64,000 bases of DNA from Aquilaria yunnanensis (Eukaryota > Streptophyta > Magnoliopsida > Malvales > Thymelaeaceae). The notes below the pieces were generated by a model. That model was not told the origin of the DNA and made no database searches. It saw nothing but the letters and a program-made list of their open reading frames with translations. This document shows, piece by piece, positions 30,674 to 43,837 of the stretch. The stretch lies in the NCBI GenBank assembly GCA_039654915.1, contig CM077593.1, positions 40,704,501-40,768,500 on the forward strand, written 5' to 3'. The position numbers and the translations under genes are program-made. Position 1 is the stretch's first letter, and each line of letters starts with the position of its first letter.

Positions 30674-32690
30674 ACACCCAGGTTGCCGAAGTTGAAGCTC
30701 GGCGTACTAAGGAGAAGGGACTCCCGAGGTCCCCGTCCGGGCCAGAGATTCAATTGGCAACCGAATAATGGCAGCAGGGACTTCCCTGACCGAGGGCAAG
30801 TGCCCCCTGACTATTACCGTGGGCTAGTCTGCACGAATTCCCACTCCCTGTCGGGGCTGAAATGATGCGGCAGTTAAGCCGAAGATGGCCGCAGCAAAAT
30901 TTGGGCCGAAGGCCCCCTCATCAGTACCTCGTTGGGATGAGAGCCCCATGTCAATTCACAGGAATTTGGGAAACGGAGATCAACGAGATGAGTCCTCAGC
31001 GGGAAGCATACTGCCCGGACTATGACCTACGGGAAAAGCAGGGTCGGGATTACCCAGACCTCCCTGTCAAAAGAGTTCTGCACCAGAGAAAAAAAAAATT
31101 GCCATTTCCTCGGTAACGAAGTCAAAACCCATTGCCCTGAAAGGTCGTCTATGACTTGACTGACGGGCAGAAGGCGCCGACTCTACTTCCCTGGACATGC
31201 TATCGCTGTCCGAAGTGACACGCCTCTAAGCGACATCGTGAAAAAGAGTACAACATTCGGAAAAGACTATCAAAATGGTGCATCAAACTCGGAAAGTACT
31301 ACACCACGTATGAGCCTAGAAGGGCAGTGAACGCCGGGGTACTGGCAGACTACATCGCCAAAATCCCAGAAGTAGGGAAGGCTGAAACCAATAAGGGAGA
31401 CAGAGCGAGGGTAGATCTAGAATGGAAACTCCTTGCCAGTGGAGCCCGTAGCGCAGAACGTCAGGGCGCTGAGATGCCTCCTTGAGCGCCCGAAGGCAGG
31501 GAGGCCACCAAAATGATCAAATTTGATTACCAAAAGTGTTGGGCCACCCGAGCATGACAACGCTAGGTATAATAACCTCGCATGAAAGATGGAAAGATCC
31601 TACAAAAAGGAATCTCGCAACCAAAGAAGTCCCGAAAATCCTCATGAAGCTGCAGAAAGTGCAAAGACGTTCAGGACAATATTTCCTGATTAAGGAAAAA
31701 CTATCCAGGCAAAGGTACGCAACACCGTTATTAAGATATATGGGTAAAAAGGGTACAGGACAATTCGTCCAGGAGGTGTGAAAATGGGCAGAGACACGCC
31801 AACATCGGTAGACTGCCTTCGGAGCGGATAACCTCAGAGAGATTACACCGAGCCACTCCAGGCACCACCTGAAGATGTGAAGTTCTGCGTGATAGCAGAG
31901 TACTACTTCACTGAGTGGGATGAGGCAGGACCCCTAGCGACCATGCCGGTAAAAGAAACGCAAAAATTCATCTTGAAGAACATAGTATGCTGATTTGGCA
32001 TAACGACGGTGACACTGACCAAATAATGATTTCCAGTCCATAAACAAAGGATTTCAAGAATTCATCACCAACCTCAGAATAAAAAGGCACTTCCATCCAT
32101 TAGCTCAACCTTCGAGCAACAGACAAGTAGAGGTAGCCAAAAGAGGGACTGAGGGACTAAAAGAGAAACAAAGGGAAGTGGCTAGGAGAACTTCCTACTG
32201 TACTAAGGAGTTATCAAATGACTCCCCGAGGGACCAAGGGAGACACACCTTTCTCACTTATCCCCAGTACACAAAGCCATTGTCCATTGGAAGTACTTCG
32301 GCCAGCATAATAGATGTTTGATGAAAGAGGAAATGTCCTCGGGTTGAGAACTGAGCTCGACCAAGTTGTCAAACACTGAGAAGCGGCCGAGCCCGAAAGA
32401 AGAGCCTTTTCGGCAAAAGGTGGCCATAAGTGCAAGTCTGCATGATAGGCCAAAAGGAATAAGGAAAAGGAGACCTCGCCCCCAAAAGGCCGAATTAGAA
32501 CCCTAAAAACTGTCCTATGAGGTACTTCGGCCAAACGAAAAAGGGCCTTATTTGGTCCTAAACGATGTCCGAATGGGAGCATACAAGCTTGGCAACACCG
32601 AAGAAGGAAATCTGAAAAGTACAAGGCACTCGGGTGCCTTAAACAAAATTCTATACTTAGAATTTTTAGACAAGAAATGGTGCAAGCCAG
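30674..32690 (+). pseudogene. R2 gag and pol remnants
   Basis: Scattered matches to R1 remain: around 31250-31370 RLSKWCIKLGK and TYEPRRAVNAGVLADYIAK (connection to RNase H), around 31670-31760 QYFLIKEKLSRQRYATPL, and around 31880-32010 integrase core strings such as FVILKN-like and VCWFGIT-like sequence. Many stops and frameshifts separate them, and most of protease and RT is deleted. No product expected. Confidence 0.7.
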
Positions 32691-33117
32691 AAATTTGTCT
32701 AACTACAGAAAGTTTTCCCCTGCATAAGAATGTTCACAGAACAAAGCTGAAGTATGGACTCCGGAAAGTCTACTGTTCCTTCCGAAGTTAGTTGGGTTAT
32801 ATGCCCAAAAGAGGTCAAGTTTATCGAACACGGCCGGCAAGGGCAAACAAAAATTTGCCTAAGGGAACTTCGCAATCTCCGAGATTCCGCCTGAAGGATG
32901 GCCAACGAAACGGGCAAAGAAATACTTTTCCAAAGTCTCGTGACCGAAAGTGGTCGGGACAACTGGGAAACAAAAATTGCTCAAAAAAAGACTTAGCCAA
33001 ATTATGAAAGAACATTTCATTGAAGGAGAAAATTCATTGAAGAAGGTCTTGGTACAAGGAGAAGATTACAAGCAGAAAAGCACAAAGAAAAAGAAGAAGG
33101 CAAAGGTCTTAGAATAT

Positions 33118-35606
33118 CTAAGAGACCCCGGCGTCATGGGAAGCTTCGGCTCCTGAGCCTTTCGCCGCCGCCTTCGGTGGAGGAGGAGGAAACGACAAGT
33201 TAAGGAACTCGACTGTCGACCAAGTCCACCGAGGCCCCCCGGGAATATCCATGGCAGCCAGAAAGGAAGGATCGAGGTCCAGATACTTCTTCAGAAACTA
33301 ATGGCGAGCTAGGCAGAAGCCGTCTTGAAAAGCAACCTTGGTCGCCAGGACGGCTTTGTCTCTTTCAACGTCTAACTCATCCACCTCATTATGAAGATCC
33401 AAAACCTCCTTCCGAAGGTCAGAAATCTCCTTCTCCAGCTCCTCGGGTTTCTTCTTCTTCTTCGAACCTTCCTACAGTGAGTCGACCTTGGCCTGGAGTT
33501 CAGCATTTTCAGCCATTGCCTTCGCCAGGAGGGCAGACTCCCCTTCTTTTTCTTTCTGAAGGGTCTCGTTGGCCGAAGTCAGGCTGACTAATTTGTCGCC
33601 AAGGTCGGACATCTTCTTGGAAAAATCCTTCAAGAGCTCCTCTTGGCCCTTCAAGAATTCCTCTTGAAGACTGGCAATATTCTCCTTGCATATTTGGCTC
33701 AACTTGGTGTTTGTCAGCATCGAGTTGGCACAAAAGACTTTGGCCTTCTCCAATCTGTCTTCGGCCCAAGCTCGAACCGAAGACTGCTTTGCTGCCCAAA
33801 CTTGCAGGTATCCTCTATACCCCAAAAGCTGCAAAAAAGAAAGGTACTTAATGAAATTTGCGCAAGAAAAGCCAAAACACTTAGACAAAAAAGTGGGGAG
33901 GAAAAGTGAAGAGCTTGAAGAATTACCTGAGCAGCATGCTCGAAAACTTTTGCGGCAAGGGCATCCTCGGAGGCACACTCCTCGATGACTGCCTTGAAGG
34001 ATGCCTGAGTAAGCATGCCCCTCACCATTTGGGGAGCCATCTCCTGACAATCCTCGGAGAACGGGTTCATGTCCTCCATGAAAGACCAGAATGGCTCCCT
34101 TGGGACTTTGTCCTTCGGGACATTAGAATCCCGAAGAGCCCGCCTTCAGGCATGCTTAACCATCCAACCTGAGGGCACCAGATCATCTGCAAAAAGAAAC
34201 ATACATCTTATCAGGTAAAAATTCTTTTGTTATAAAAGATGTAAGATTGTAGGAGAAAAGAGACAAACCTGGCGCAACCTCAGCGACGTCGTCATCAGAG
34301 TCCCGGACTCCTTCCATGTTGGCGGAGTATGTTTACCTTTGGCCCTTCGGCATTTTTCTAACTCTTCAGTAGAAGGATCTTCCAAAGAGCCTAGCAAATT
34401 CGCCAACGTAACGGCACTCACAGAGGCAATAGCGGACACCTCGGCAAGAACCCCCCCGGGAGTTTCAAGCTTGGAAAAAGTTGCAACCTTGGTTGAAGTG
34501 ACATCGCCAGCCTTAGTGGAAGTAGCAATGACATCACCGACCTCCGAAACATCCTCTGAGGGGGGAAGAAGGGTGTCCTTCTTTGCCTTCTTGACCGAAG
34601 ACGGTCAGCTCCCAGAAGTCTTGCGCCTCTTCTTTGTTTGTTCTCCCTTCTCGGCCTGACCAAGGAAGAGAGACTTGTAGTAGGCGGCAGACTTGTCGCC
34701 CATCTCTAAAAAAGAGGGAAAACATCAGTGTGAGTCCATGGGCACTTATGCTGTAAAACTTTGAAAGAAACTTACTTTCAAAAAAGGCTTCGTAAGTGAG
34801 CTCCTTCCGAATGAGCTTCACCAGCGAAGAGTTCTTCCCCTTGGTAGCAGGAGCTGGCATGCCGAGATCCATCTTGTGCTCCGTAACCACCCCTAACTCC
34901 CAAAGGACATCCTCGGTCATGAATTTCCACATGATCGGGAAAGGGTAGAAAGAGAGTGGAAGGACCTCGGCATCCCAGTCGGCGACAGCACGGACTCGTC
35001 TGTCAAATTCCCCAAACCTCACCACCAACACGGGAGTTAGCAGCTTCCTGGGATCCATGACATCCGTCTCCATCTTTCCCCGAGCCCACTTAGTCGGGAT
35101 GTATGACCAGGCCTCCGCCACCTTCAGGAAGAAGAACTTCCTTTGCCACCCTCACCAGCTATCCTCGGTAGTGAAGGTGAACATAAATTTCTTGCTCCCA
35201 GATCCTCGAGGTAGCATGAAATAAAAGCCACCCTTCAGAACCGGATAGAGCTTGTAATACTACATGAATAGGATGAAATGGGGTTCTACCCCGAAGATCC
35301 CACACATGCAGAGAAAGGCGTTAAAATAGCAGTATGAGTTGGGAGGAAGCTGATTCACGACTATGCCATGAAATTCACAAAAGTCGCAAATCATCTTCGC
35401 AGGGGAAAATGAAAGTCCGGCCTTCAGTTGGGCTCAAAAAATGGTAACCTCATCACCTTGGTTCATAAAGCTAAATTGACCAAGGTGGGGTAACCTTGTG
35501 ATGGCATACGAGGGAAGGAAAATTTTGGTCTTCCATTTCTCTAATTTTTCAGAAGTAGACAACAAGGGTGAGACATAAGAAGTTGCTAGCTCTCGGGGAT
35601 AGGCAT
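33118..35606 (-). pseudogene. R2 antisense gene, degenerate
   Basis: Same plan as the R1 antisense gene. The start MPIPES at 35606 is followed at once by a stop where R1 has Trp. The FCQFH region is damaged (about 35370-35390). The KFMTEDVLWELGVVTEHK block and EFDRRVRAVADWD remain (35121-34800). An intron with GTAAG donor and TTTTAG acceptor precedes the MGDKSA exon (about 34780-34706). The coiled-coil exon is at 33800-33300. Coding potential is lost in several places. Confidence 0.75.
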
Positions 35607-35842
35607 GGTTGACTGAAAATGACTTTGGGAAGCTAAAAGAAAAGTAGAAACCGTAGGAACTTTAGAAGTCAGAACCCACCAAAAGTCTTGCCGAAGTCGG
35701 GGTTTGAGGACGCTGTCGTGAAAGGTTGCCGGAAATCGCTCCGCCGCTAAAGCCGCCGCAAAAAAAGGAAGAGGCATAGAAGCAAACGAGATCAAAGCGA
35801 GAGCAAAGAAAAACACAAATGAAGAGTATGACAGAAGGAGTC

Positions 35843-35850
35843 TTTTATAG
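35843..35850 (-). promoter_or_regulatory. TATA box of R2 antisense gene
   Basis: Minus strand CTATAAAA in CTCGATCTATAAAAGACTCC, about 240 bp upstream of the start, matches the position in the other copies. Confidence 0.55.
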
Positions 35851-36324
35851 ATCGAGGAAGGGCAGCCAAAAAGGGTGTCATAATTGCTGCGTGAAGCCGA
35901 AATGTCACCATAATTACCCCTCGTGTGTGAAAAGGCGTGCCCATCCCAGCAGATGCCTGCCACGTGTAGCCCTTCACCAAAACTAGGACACGTTTTCTAA
36001 CATCCAGAAAACCCGGGCACGCTGCTCGAGACTGGCACGACTACTTTCAAGACACGACGGATGGATAGATGACATCTGTCCGAACAAGGCTTATCATCTA
36101 GGTGACGAGGTGCCTCCCCAACCGACGTCATACTCCGAGTGTAAATCCATAAGGTTCGGGGTTCAAGGCTCTGTGCCGCCCTGTTTGACTGAAATGGACA
36201 TACTGCCACGTGGGCCTCCGGGAGTCCACGAGCTTGTCCTGTCAAAACTGCCAATTGGGCGATAAACAGACACCAAAAGGACTACTTGCCGAAGTCTCCA
36301 CTTAGGCCTTTCCAAGGGGGCATG

Positions 36325-37352
36325 TGATAGCCGAGGTGCTATCGCCCTGACCACCTACCGACCATGGGAAGGAGGGAGCCAGACACCTGAGGCATACGAC
36401 CTCGGAAAGGACTCCGGAGTGAAGGAAGTCATACACCTGAGGCACACGACCTCGGTAGTTCACCAATTCCAACTTCAGGAGCCAGCGTAGCGACTCCTTC
36501 GGGACGACGATCGAACCAGCTTCGGGGGAGAAAGACCAACCACCCTCTGCGGGAGAAAGCCCCCGAAGATGGGGACGCTGAAATTTCAGTCTGACTCCGG
36601 GAAAAGGCCCCTCACCCTGAAGTAAGACACCAACCAAAGGGACCTCGGTTGTACAGAAAGAGACATCAAGGAGTCTCTGACACTCCACTTGCATACGCCT
36701 CCAGACACGCTCTGACACGCCGTCGCAGTCTAACATCCTGTCACATCGGGCTACCCCTACCACGGCTCACGGCCCGAGGAGCCAGCAGGTGACTAGGGGC
36801 CCCCGCGCCCAAAAATACGAACACCATCCGTCCATACACGTGCCACAATCTGAATGGATCACCCCCTCCCTTATATACCAGGGAAATGGTCACAGACAAG
36901 GGGCTCTCCTAGAGAGAAAAAGAGGACAGAGAGGCCGAAAAATAGAGGACGCTCTCCTCCCTCCGACTGAATACTCTCCCTTCAGCCCTTAGAAAGACAC
37001 GCCAGGCAAGAGCTTTTGGTGCTTATTACTATGTCCCCTTCTCTCTAAAAGCACTGAGTTGGGCGTCGGAGGTTCCCCCCTGGAAAACCAACCCGGGGGC
37101 CTCCTAACCCTTATTTTCTGAGTGTTTCAGCTAGGTCTCACTGAAGAATCTCCCCTCCAGCCTCTCTCCCATACCGGAGGTCCTTCCCGTCATCACCTTG
37201 TCACTGGACCAAGAAGCTGCCGGCCATCACTTAAGGTGATCCACCCAGGACACCAGTCTTCCTTCTGGACTAGCCTGCACCTCCAGGACCCCCTGCTGCC
37301 TTCGCCACTGCAAATAGTGGAGATGTTGGCTCCGCCAATCGAACACGCATCA
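36325..37352 (+). repeat. R2 3' LTR
   Basis: 1028 bp, from TGATAGCCGAGGTGCTATCG to CGAACACGCATCA. CCAAGGGGGCATG just before it is the polypurine tract. Box CTTATATACC is near 36869. It is longer than and distinct from the R1/R3 LTRs, a second subfamily. Confidence 0.87.
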
Positions 37353-37694
37353 GAAGGCATCTGAGCAAAACTTTACAAAACTGGGATGGGCCTTCGAATA
37401 TTGTTCCCGAAGGAGAATTTCCCCAAGTGCATGGTTGGAACTTAGAATTTTTTTTGGAAGAAAACGCTAGATATGCCGAAGCTGGTCATCCAAACGTGTA
37501 TATTATTGAGCTGTCCCTTTGTATAAAAAACATTGATTAGACATAATTTGAATAGAGGTTAAGTTTTGCAAAAGGTGGCACTTTCCAAAAAAGTACTGAC
37601 CGAGTACAACAGAGTTTGAAGAAGGCAAAATTTATTAACACTAATAGAAGAATACAACAGATGGATTACTGAAGGAAAAGAAGAAAAAGGATGT

Positions 37695-40145
37695 CTATTT
37701 GTGATCCTGGGCATCCACCGGTTCCTCACGATCCTCGGGCTCCATGCCTTCAGAGTCTTTATCAGCAGATCTCGGTGCTAAAGGTGGAAGGGCAGGAAGG
37801 TTGAGGAACTCTGCCCTTGACCACTGCCAGGATGGCCCATCGGGGATGTCCAGGGCCGCCAAGAAGGAGAGGTTGAGGTCTGGAAGTCTTGATAAGTCTT
37901 GGTGATGGGCGAGGTAGAAGCGATCTGGATAAGACCTTCTTATTGCTTGGTCGGACTTAGCCTTCTCCATGTTCAAATCCTCCAGATCTTTCCGAAGCTC
38001 CATAATCTCCTTCTCCAGCTTCTTCTTCTTCTTCTTCTTTCCTTCATTCTTCAACCTCTCGACCTCAACCTGAAGCTTGGAGTTAAGATCGAAGGCCTTC
38101 GCCACTTGGGTAGCAGCATAGTCCTTTTCCTTCTGAAGAACCTCGTTGGCCGAGGTCAGAGCTATCAACCTCGCTCCGAGGTCTGACATCTTCGTAGAGA
38201 AGTCTTGGATAACCTCCCTTTGGCTTTTGAGCATCTCCTCCCGAAGATTGGCCAGATCCTTCTTGGCTATTTTACTTAGCTCACCGTACTTAACGACAGA
38301 GCTAGCCAAAAGTTCCTTGGCCTTCGCCAGAGGCTCCTCGGAGTGACTTCGGATCAAAGTTTGCTTGGGTACCAAAGCCTGATAGTACCCCGTGTACACC
38401 AAGAGCTGCAAAAGGGAGACCCTAAGTAAGGAACATAAGGCAAACAAAAAATCACTAAGTATCAAAAGGGTAGGAGTTTACCTGGGCAGCCTACTCGGTC
38501 ATCCTCGTGGAGAAGATCTCCACATTCGGACACTCTTTAGTCAGAGACTGAAAAGTGCCGTGCGTGATGACACCCGTCACCATTTGGGGGGCCATCTTCT
38601 GACTATCCTCGGAGAACAAGTTCATGTCCTCCCTGAACGACCAGAAAGGCTCCATCGAAACCTTCCCCTTTGGGATCTTGCGTCTCAAATGGCCCTCTTT
38701 CAAGCGTGATCTTCCACCCAGGGAGCTTGCACTGCTTCGCCTGCAAAATCTCACCAAAGTTCCATCAGTACGTTATCCCTTAGCCACTCGTCTATAAGAT
38801 CTAAAACACCAAAAATTCCCAAGCTCATAGAAGAATGGCTAAGGGACAAACCTGGTGGAAGCTCCGTGTCGTTGCCCTCGGAGTCGCTGACCTCAAGGAC
38901 TTCATCGGGCAAATTTTTGCCTTTCCTTTTTCTTCGCTCCTTTACCTCCCCGGCTGAAAACCCCCAACTGAGGTCCCCAAAGTCTCTGCCGCAGTGCTGA
39001 GACTAAGGGGAGTGGAGTGGATGGGTGGTTCTGAAGGTGGGCCTGGTCCTTAGTCCCTACTTTGTCTTCAGAAGGCGGGGGTATGAGGTCCTCCTTCATA
39101 TTCTTCGACCTCAGTGCCGAAGATGATCCCTTAAACGGCTTCTTTCTATTTGCTGCCGCCTTCTTTCGGGTCTACTCCCCATTCTCGGCCTGACCGAGGA
39201 AGAGGGACTTGTAGAAGGCAACAGATTTTTCACCCATCTCTGCAAAAAGAAGAATATCAGTGTAAGTACATAGAGAAAGAAATGAAAAATTTGGAAAGGA
39301 ATTTACTCTCTTTAAGGGCTGAATACGTGAGTTCGCCATGAAGGAGCATTACCAACCATGACTTCTTCCCGTCAAAAAGAGGCTTCTGCATGTTCAGGTC
39401 GGTAACATGCTCCGTGATCACCCCTAGTTCCCGTAGGACCTCTTCGGTCATCCAGTTCTATCTGATGGGAAAAGGGTACAGGCAATGGGGGGGACCTCAA
39501 GGTCCCAGTCCGTGACAGCCCAAATACGGCTATCGAACTCCTCGAACTAGCCTTCTAATTCTAGGGTTAGCAGTTTTCTAGGGTCAACTACATTTATAGG
39601 CAAAGTCCCCCATGCCCAGTTGGTGGGAATGTGCTTCCACTGGTCAACCACCTTCAGGAAGAAGAACTTCCTCTACCACCCACGCCAACTATCCTTCGTG
39701 TTGAAGGTAAATGTGAACTTCTTACCCTCGGAACCCCGAGGAAGCAAAAATAGAAGCCACCTCTCCGAACAGGGTGGAGTTTGTAGTATTGCATGAAAAA
39801 AATAAAGTGAAGTTCTATCTTAAAAACCCTGTACATTCAAAGGAAAGCATTGAAGTAGGAGTAAGAGTTGGGAGAAAACTGATTCACGGCTATGCCATGA
39901 AATTGCCAAAAGTCGCAAATCATCTTCGGTGGAGGAAACCAAAGTCCGGCCTTTAGGTGGGCCCAAAAAATAGTAACCTTATTTGAATTATTCGTGTAAC
40001 TAAACAGGCTAGGAGTAGGTAGCTAGGTAACTATGTAAGAAAGAAGAAAGAATTTAGTTGTCTGCTTCGCTAACGTATCCGAAGTGGTACAACTCGATTG
40101 AGAATTAAGGGGACTCCAGCTCTCGAGAATAAGTTGGACAGACAT
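37695..40145 (-). pseudogene. R3 antisense gene
   Basis: The start is MSVQLILESW at 40145. Remnants of the gypsy-type domain follow: an FCQFH equivalent near 39920-39895 and MTEEVLRELGVITEHVTDL at 39451-39395. A GTAAATTCC donor and TTTTTGCAG acceptor (about 39306-39243) keep the first intron. The last exon (38409-37695) is an open 237-residue coiled coil with KKKKKKLEKEIMELRKDLEDL and an acidic tail EDREEPVDAQDHK, the best-preserved C-terminus of the five copies. Stops in the earlier exons mean the whole gene is broken. Confidence 0.78.
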
Positions 40146-40413
40146 GAGCGAAACTGTGGTAAACATTTGGAAAATGGAAACCTAACTTCGGAAAGGTGAG
40201 CAAAATGAGAGAAGGAAATAATGCCGAAGAACGACTTCGGGAAAGAACCCATCGAGTTTAGAAAAGGAAATGACTTCAGAAGAATGCTAAAGAAACTACC
40301 GAAAATCGCCTCGCCACTAGCATCACCGCCAGAAAAGACAAGGAGGGGAGAAAATTTGAGAGCAGAAGAGAGCAAGAGAACGTAAGTGTGAAAAAACTGA
40401 TGAGGAAGGGGGG

Positions 40414-40420
40414 ATTTATA
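40414..40420 (-). promoter_or_regulatory. TATA box of R3 antisense gene
   Basis: Minus strand TATAAAT in CTTCGGCCTATAAATCCCCC, about 270 bp upstream of the start; same context as in R1, R4 and R5. Confidence 0.58.
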
Positions 40421-40869
40421 GGCCGAAGAAGGGAGGTGAAGCGTCACCATAATTGCCCCTTGAAGGTGAAGAGCCACGTCTGACGAAACGGTTGTGACCA
40501 TCCGCCAGTGACCAGGTGACATGTGTCACCCAGTGCGTGAAACAAGGGCACACCCCTGACAACTGTCAGACTTAGGCCCTTCCCAATAAAATGCATCAAG
40601 TAGACATGATGGTCCACTGACAGGCATTAAAAATCCTGAAACAGATACACTTTAAGTGAAGAAACAGTCTCGGGAACACCAGACACCTCTCCCGAAAAGA
40701 TAAATGCCATTATCTCAGCAAGAACAGATGTTCTGGGTCAACGAGACTCTTATCCAAAAAAGGTGACTCTGGCCATTTCAGGGTTCGGACAGGCCTCTGA
40801 AGGGTTCCATGACTGGCTCGCAAAGGCTCAAAATTGAAGACATATCTTCGACTGTTCGAGGGGGTCATG

Positions 40870-41722
40870 TGATAGCCAAAACGCTATTACCCTCCAAACT
40901 CCTAAGCTCGTCGGTAAAGACGAGCACTACCCTCGGAGAAGATGAGCACCAACCTTGGAGAGAGGGTCTGCAATCCTTGACCCCCTAACCTCGGTAATCC
41001 ACCATCACCCTCGGGCAATAGCAAGGCGGAGCTCGAGAGTACGGTGTGCTACCACCCTCGGAAAGATAACCTGGCCAGCTTCGGGAAAAGTAGACTCACC
41101 ATCCTCAGCGGGGGAAAACAACCTATGAAGGGGATCCCCTATGCTGAGAGGCATTTTGAATGATGGGGGCAACCTTGGCAAAAAGCTTTCGTATCCCGGA
41201 CATGTCTTTTTATGCAGAAGGGGTCTATTTCACCGAAGGGGTCCTGTCGACAACAAAAATGGTTAAGGAGCCTCTGACAGAGAAACCTCACACATGCTCC
41301 TAACACACAAGCCTCCCACGGCCCTGACTTCTGGCCAAGATGGCCTACGGCCAACTGGAGATCACATCCCCGAAGGTACGAACCGCATCTCACTGAACAC
41401 GTGTAATGATCTGACTGAGCTGTGTAAAATGTACTTCTCGCAACGCTCTCCTATAAATAATTGGGGGACAACCTTGGTAAGGACATAGATAGAACTCTCT
41501 CTACTATTAACTCTCCACTCTCTGCTCCTTAGTTGCTTGCTAGATACTAACTTGGGTGTCGGAGGCTCCTTCCCTAGAAAAACACTATGGGGACCTCCTA
41601 ACCCCTATTCATTTGAGTGTTTCAAGCAATCTCATGCTGGAAGTCTCCTTTACTAGCATCTCCATACCAGAAGTCCTTCTCAGGCTCACAATGTCGTACA
41701 ACGAAGATGCTGCCGGGCATCA
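40870..41722 (+). repeat. R3 3' LTR
   Basis: 853 bp, TGATAGCCAAAACGCTATTA to CTGCCGGGCATCA. CTATAAATAATTGG box at about 41450. It is the closest match to the fragment at 16237-16961. Confidence 0.87.
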
Positions 41723-42359
41723 GAAGTGAGAGAAGAGAGGCCTAGAAGAGGTGGACTAAAGGAGGGCCAGCTGGAGGGATTCTTGGCACTAAAACCTCTT
41801 GTATTTAAGGGTGGATGTGACCCAGATGAAGCTGAGTTTTGGGTGTATCAGGTAGAGAAAATTTTTGAGCGGATGGATGTGTCCTCCATTGAAAAAGTTA
41901 TACTAGCCACTTTTAGGCTAGAAAAAAATGCAAAACTATGGTGGCGGCCTGTACAAAGAAATTACCAGGAGAGGAATCAGAGGAGGCAATTAGATAGGAG
42001 GAGGTCCATGAGGTGGGTAGACTTCCTCTTGGTCTTCCATTAGTAGTATGTAAGTGAAGCATAGAAAGATAAAAAACCAGTGAAATTTGATCAGCTGGAG
42101 CAAGGAGATGTTAGTGTCATGAAGTATGACCAGAGATTCAACAGTCTGATCAGATATGCTCCACAATATGATAGGTAGGAGGAGCTAAAGACCAAGAGAT
42201 TTTTGAGAGGCTTAAGGCTTGAGCTGGGGCAAATCCTCAAAGCTGTGCGAGCTAGAGATTACTACTCAGTGATGTAGAATGCCATTGCCCTTGAGCAAGA
42301 ATTCAAGGAGCAAACTAAGAGTGGCCCTGGTAGTGGGAGTGGATCCCAAAAAGGGCAAC
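41723..42359 (+). pseudogene. Gag fragment of a different gypsy element (chromovirus-like)
   Basis: One frame (41726-42043) gives FKGGCDPDEAEFWVYQVEKI and VILATFRLEKNAKLWWR, the retrotransposon gag pattern of chromoviruses. A second part downstream (FDQLEQGDVSVMKYDQRFNS-like, around 42090-42150, and KRFLRGLRLELGQILKAV-like, around 42195-42245) continues it in other frames with stops. Retand LTRs bound it on both sides, so it is the older host element into which they inserted. Confidence 0.75.
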
Positions 42360-43135
42360 TGATGCCTTATGGCATCCTAGTTGTACGACATGTTTGCCTG
42401 AGGGAGAGACTTTCGGTATGAGGGCGCCTGCAAGACTTTGATGAACAAGGGTTAGAAACTCCTCGAAACAAGTTTCTGGGGGAGGAGCCTTTGACACCCA
42501 AGTCAATGTTTACAAGAGTAAGAGTAGTAAAAAGTGGAAAGTGGGGGAATATCTAGAGTTCTCTGTCTTGTCCTTACCAAGGTCTTTCCTAAGTATTTAT
42601 AGGAGGGCGAAGGGGGGGGGCTGTTTGACACAGCCTATTAAAATCATGACGTGTGTTTGGTTAGATGTGATCCGTACCTTCAGAGATAGGTATCTCTAGC
42701 TGGCCATAAGCTATTCTGTCCAGAGGGCAAGTGCATGTGCGAGGTCTCTTTGTCAGAGGCTCCTTAAGTGTTTTTGTCGTATCTTCGTAAGAACCCTTCG
42801 GGAACGAGACCCCTTTGGTGTATGAGGCTCCTTCGGAATAACAAGCCCCTTCGGCTAGATATCACCACCGAGGGCCGTTAGGAAAAGTTATTCGGCGTAA
42901 CAGGTCACCTTTGTGAGATGTTCTCCCTTGACCAAGGATGGGGAGTTATCTTTCCGAGGTTGGTAGGTTCATAAAACTCGAGGGTGGTGAAAGACATCCC
43001 TCCCGGAAGTTGGTCATGTGACCTTTTTGAGGGTGGTGTGAGTGTCCCCCGAGGTTGGTCACTTGTGTTTCTCAAGGGTGGTGCTCATCAAGCCAGTTTG
43101 GGAGACCTCCAAGGGTAATAGCCCTTCGGGTATCA
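42360..43135 (-). repeat. R5 3' LTR
   Basis: On plus it starts TGATGCCTTATGGCATCC and ends GGGTATCA, the reversed family ends. Landmarks GACACCCAAGTCAATG, TATTTATAGGAGGG (about 42592-42605) and ATCATGACGTGTG are present. It is shorter than the others (776 bp). Confidence 0.83.
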
Positions 43136-43586
43136 CATGCCCCCGTCGAAAAGCCAAAGTTGTATCTTTGGTGCTTGAGCTTTTACAATCATATTGCGAA
43201 ACTCTTGGGAGGTGACAGTTAGTATGACTGGACTTTTGACCGAGGCTACCTTCTTCAAAATAGGGCACCTCTTTGGTTCAAGATGTCTCTCTTTTTGGCT
43301 AAGGTTTTGATGTTCCCGAAGTTATTCCTTCAGACAAGAGTGCACATTTCCCTTTTGAGTTTTATGTTGCTTGCTAGTGAATTATCACATCTTCTGACTA
43401 GATAGACGCATCACTTTGGGCTAGGCTTGCATAGGTTTGCCAGCTATCAGAAGGCGTGCCCTTGTTTCTCACATCAGGTGACATGTGTCACCAAGTGAGT
43501 AGTGAACAGTTGTGTACGTTACATCAGTTACATCCCTTCGCCTGTGAAGGGTCATTATAGCGACGCTTCACTTGCCTTCTTCGGTC

Positions 43587-43594
43587 TATATAAA
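43587..43594 (+). promoter_or_regulatory. TATA box of R5 antisense gene
   Basis: TATATAAA in CTTCGGTCTATATAAACCC, identical in context to R4 (54473-54480). A likely 5' UTR intron with AG/GTGAGTTT follows at about 43757, before the ATG at 43838. Confidence 0.65.
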
Positions 43595-43837
43595 CCCTTC
43601 CTCCTCTAGAGTCCTCCACAATTCTCATTTTTCATTGCCTTTGCTCTACGATTTTCTCTCCCTTTCCACCTTCTCTTTGGCAGTGGTGCTAACGGCGGAG
43701 TGATTTCTGACAACACTTGCGGTGGTCTTCCGAAGTTCCTATGTCGATCCAAACTAGGTGAGTTTATTTCTGAAGTTTCCATTTTTTTCTCAAAATTTTC
43801 TCCTTTATTTTCCCGAGGTTAGTTTTTCCTTTCGAAC

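Larger units (their letters stand above)
29981..37352 (+). mobile_element. R2: decayed Retand-type element
   Basis: Partial 5' LTR (29981-30651), primer-site region (30654-30673), remnants of gag and pol (30674-32690), antisense gene (33118-35606), polypurine tract near 36311-36320 and 3' LTR (36325-37352). R1's LTR replaces the left part of its 5' LTR. Confidence 0.82.
37353..41722 (+). mobile_element. R3: truncated Retand element (antisense gene plus 3' LTR)
   Basis: Only the 3' part of an element is present. It begins directly at the end of R2's LTR (37353), contains the antisense gene (37695-40145), a polypurine-like CGAGGGGGTCATG before 40870 and the LTR 40870-41722. No pol is visible; 37353-37694 holds only AT-rich 3' spacer. 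The junction suggests unequal recombination or deletion. Confidence 0.78.
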
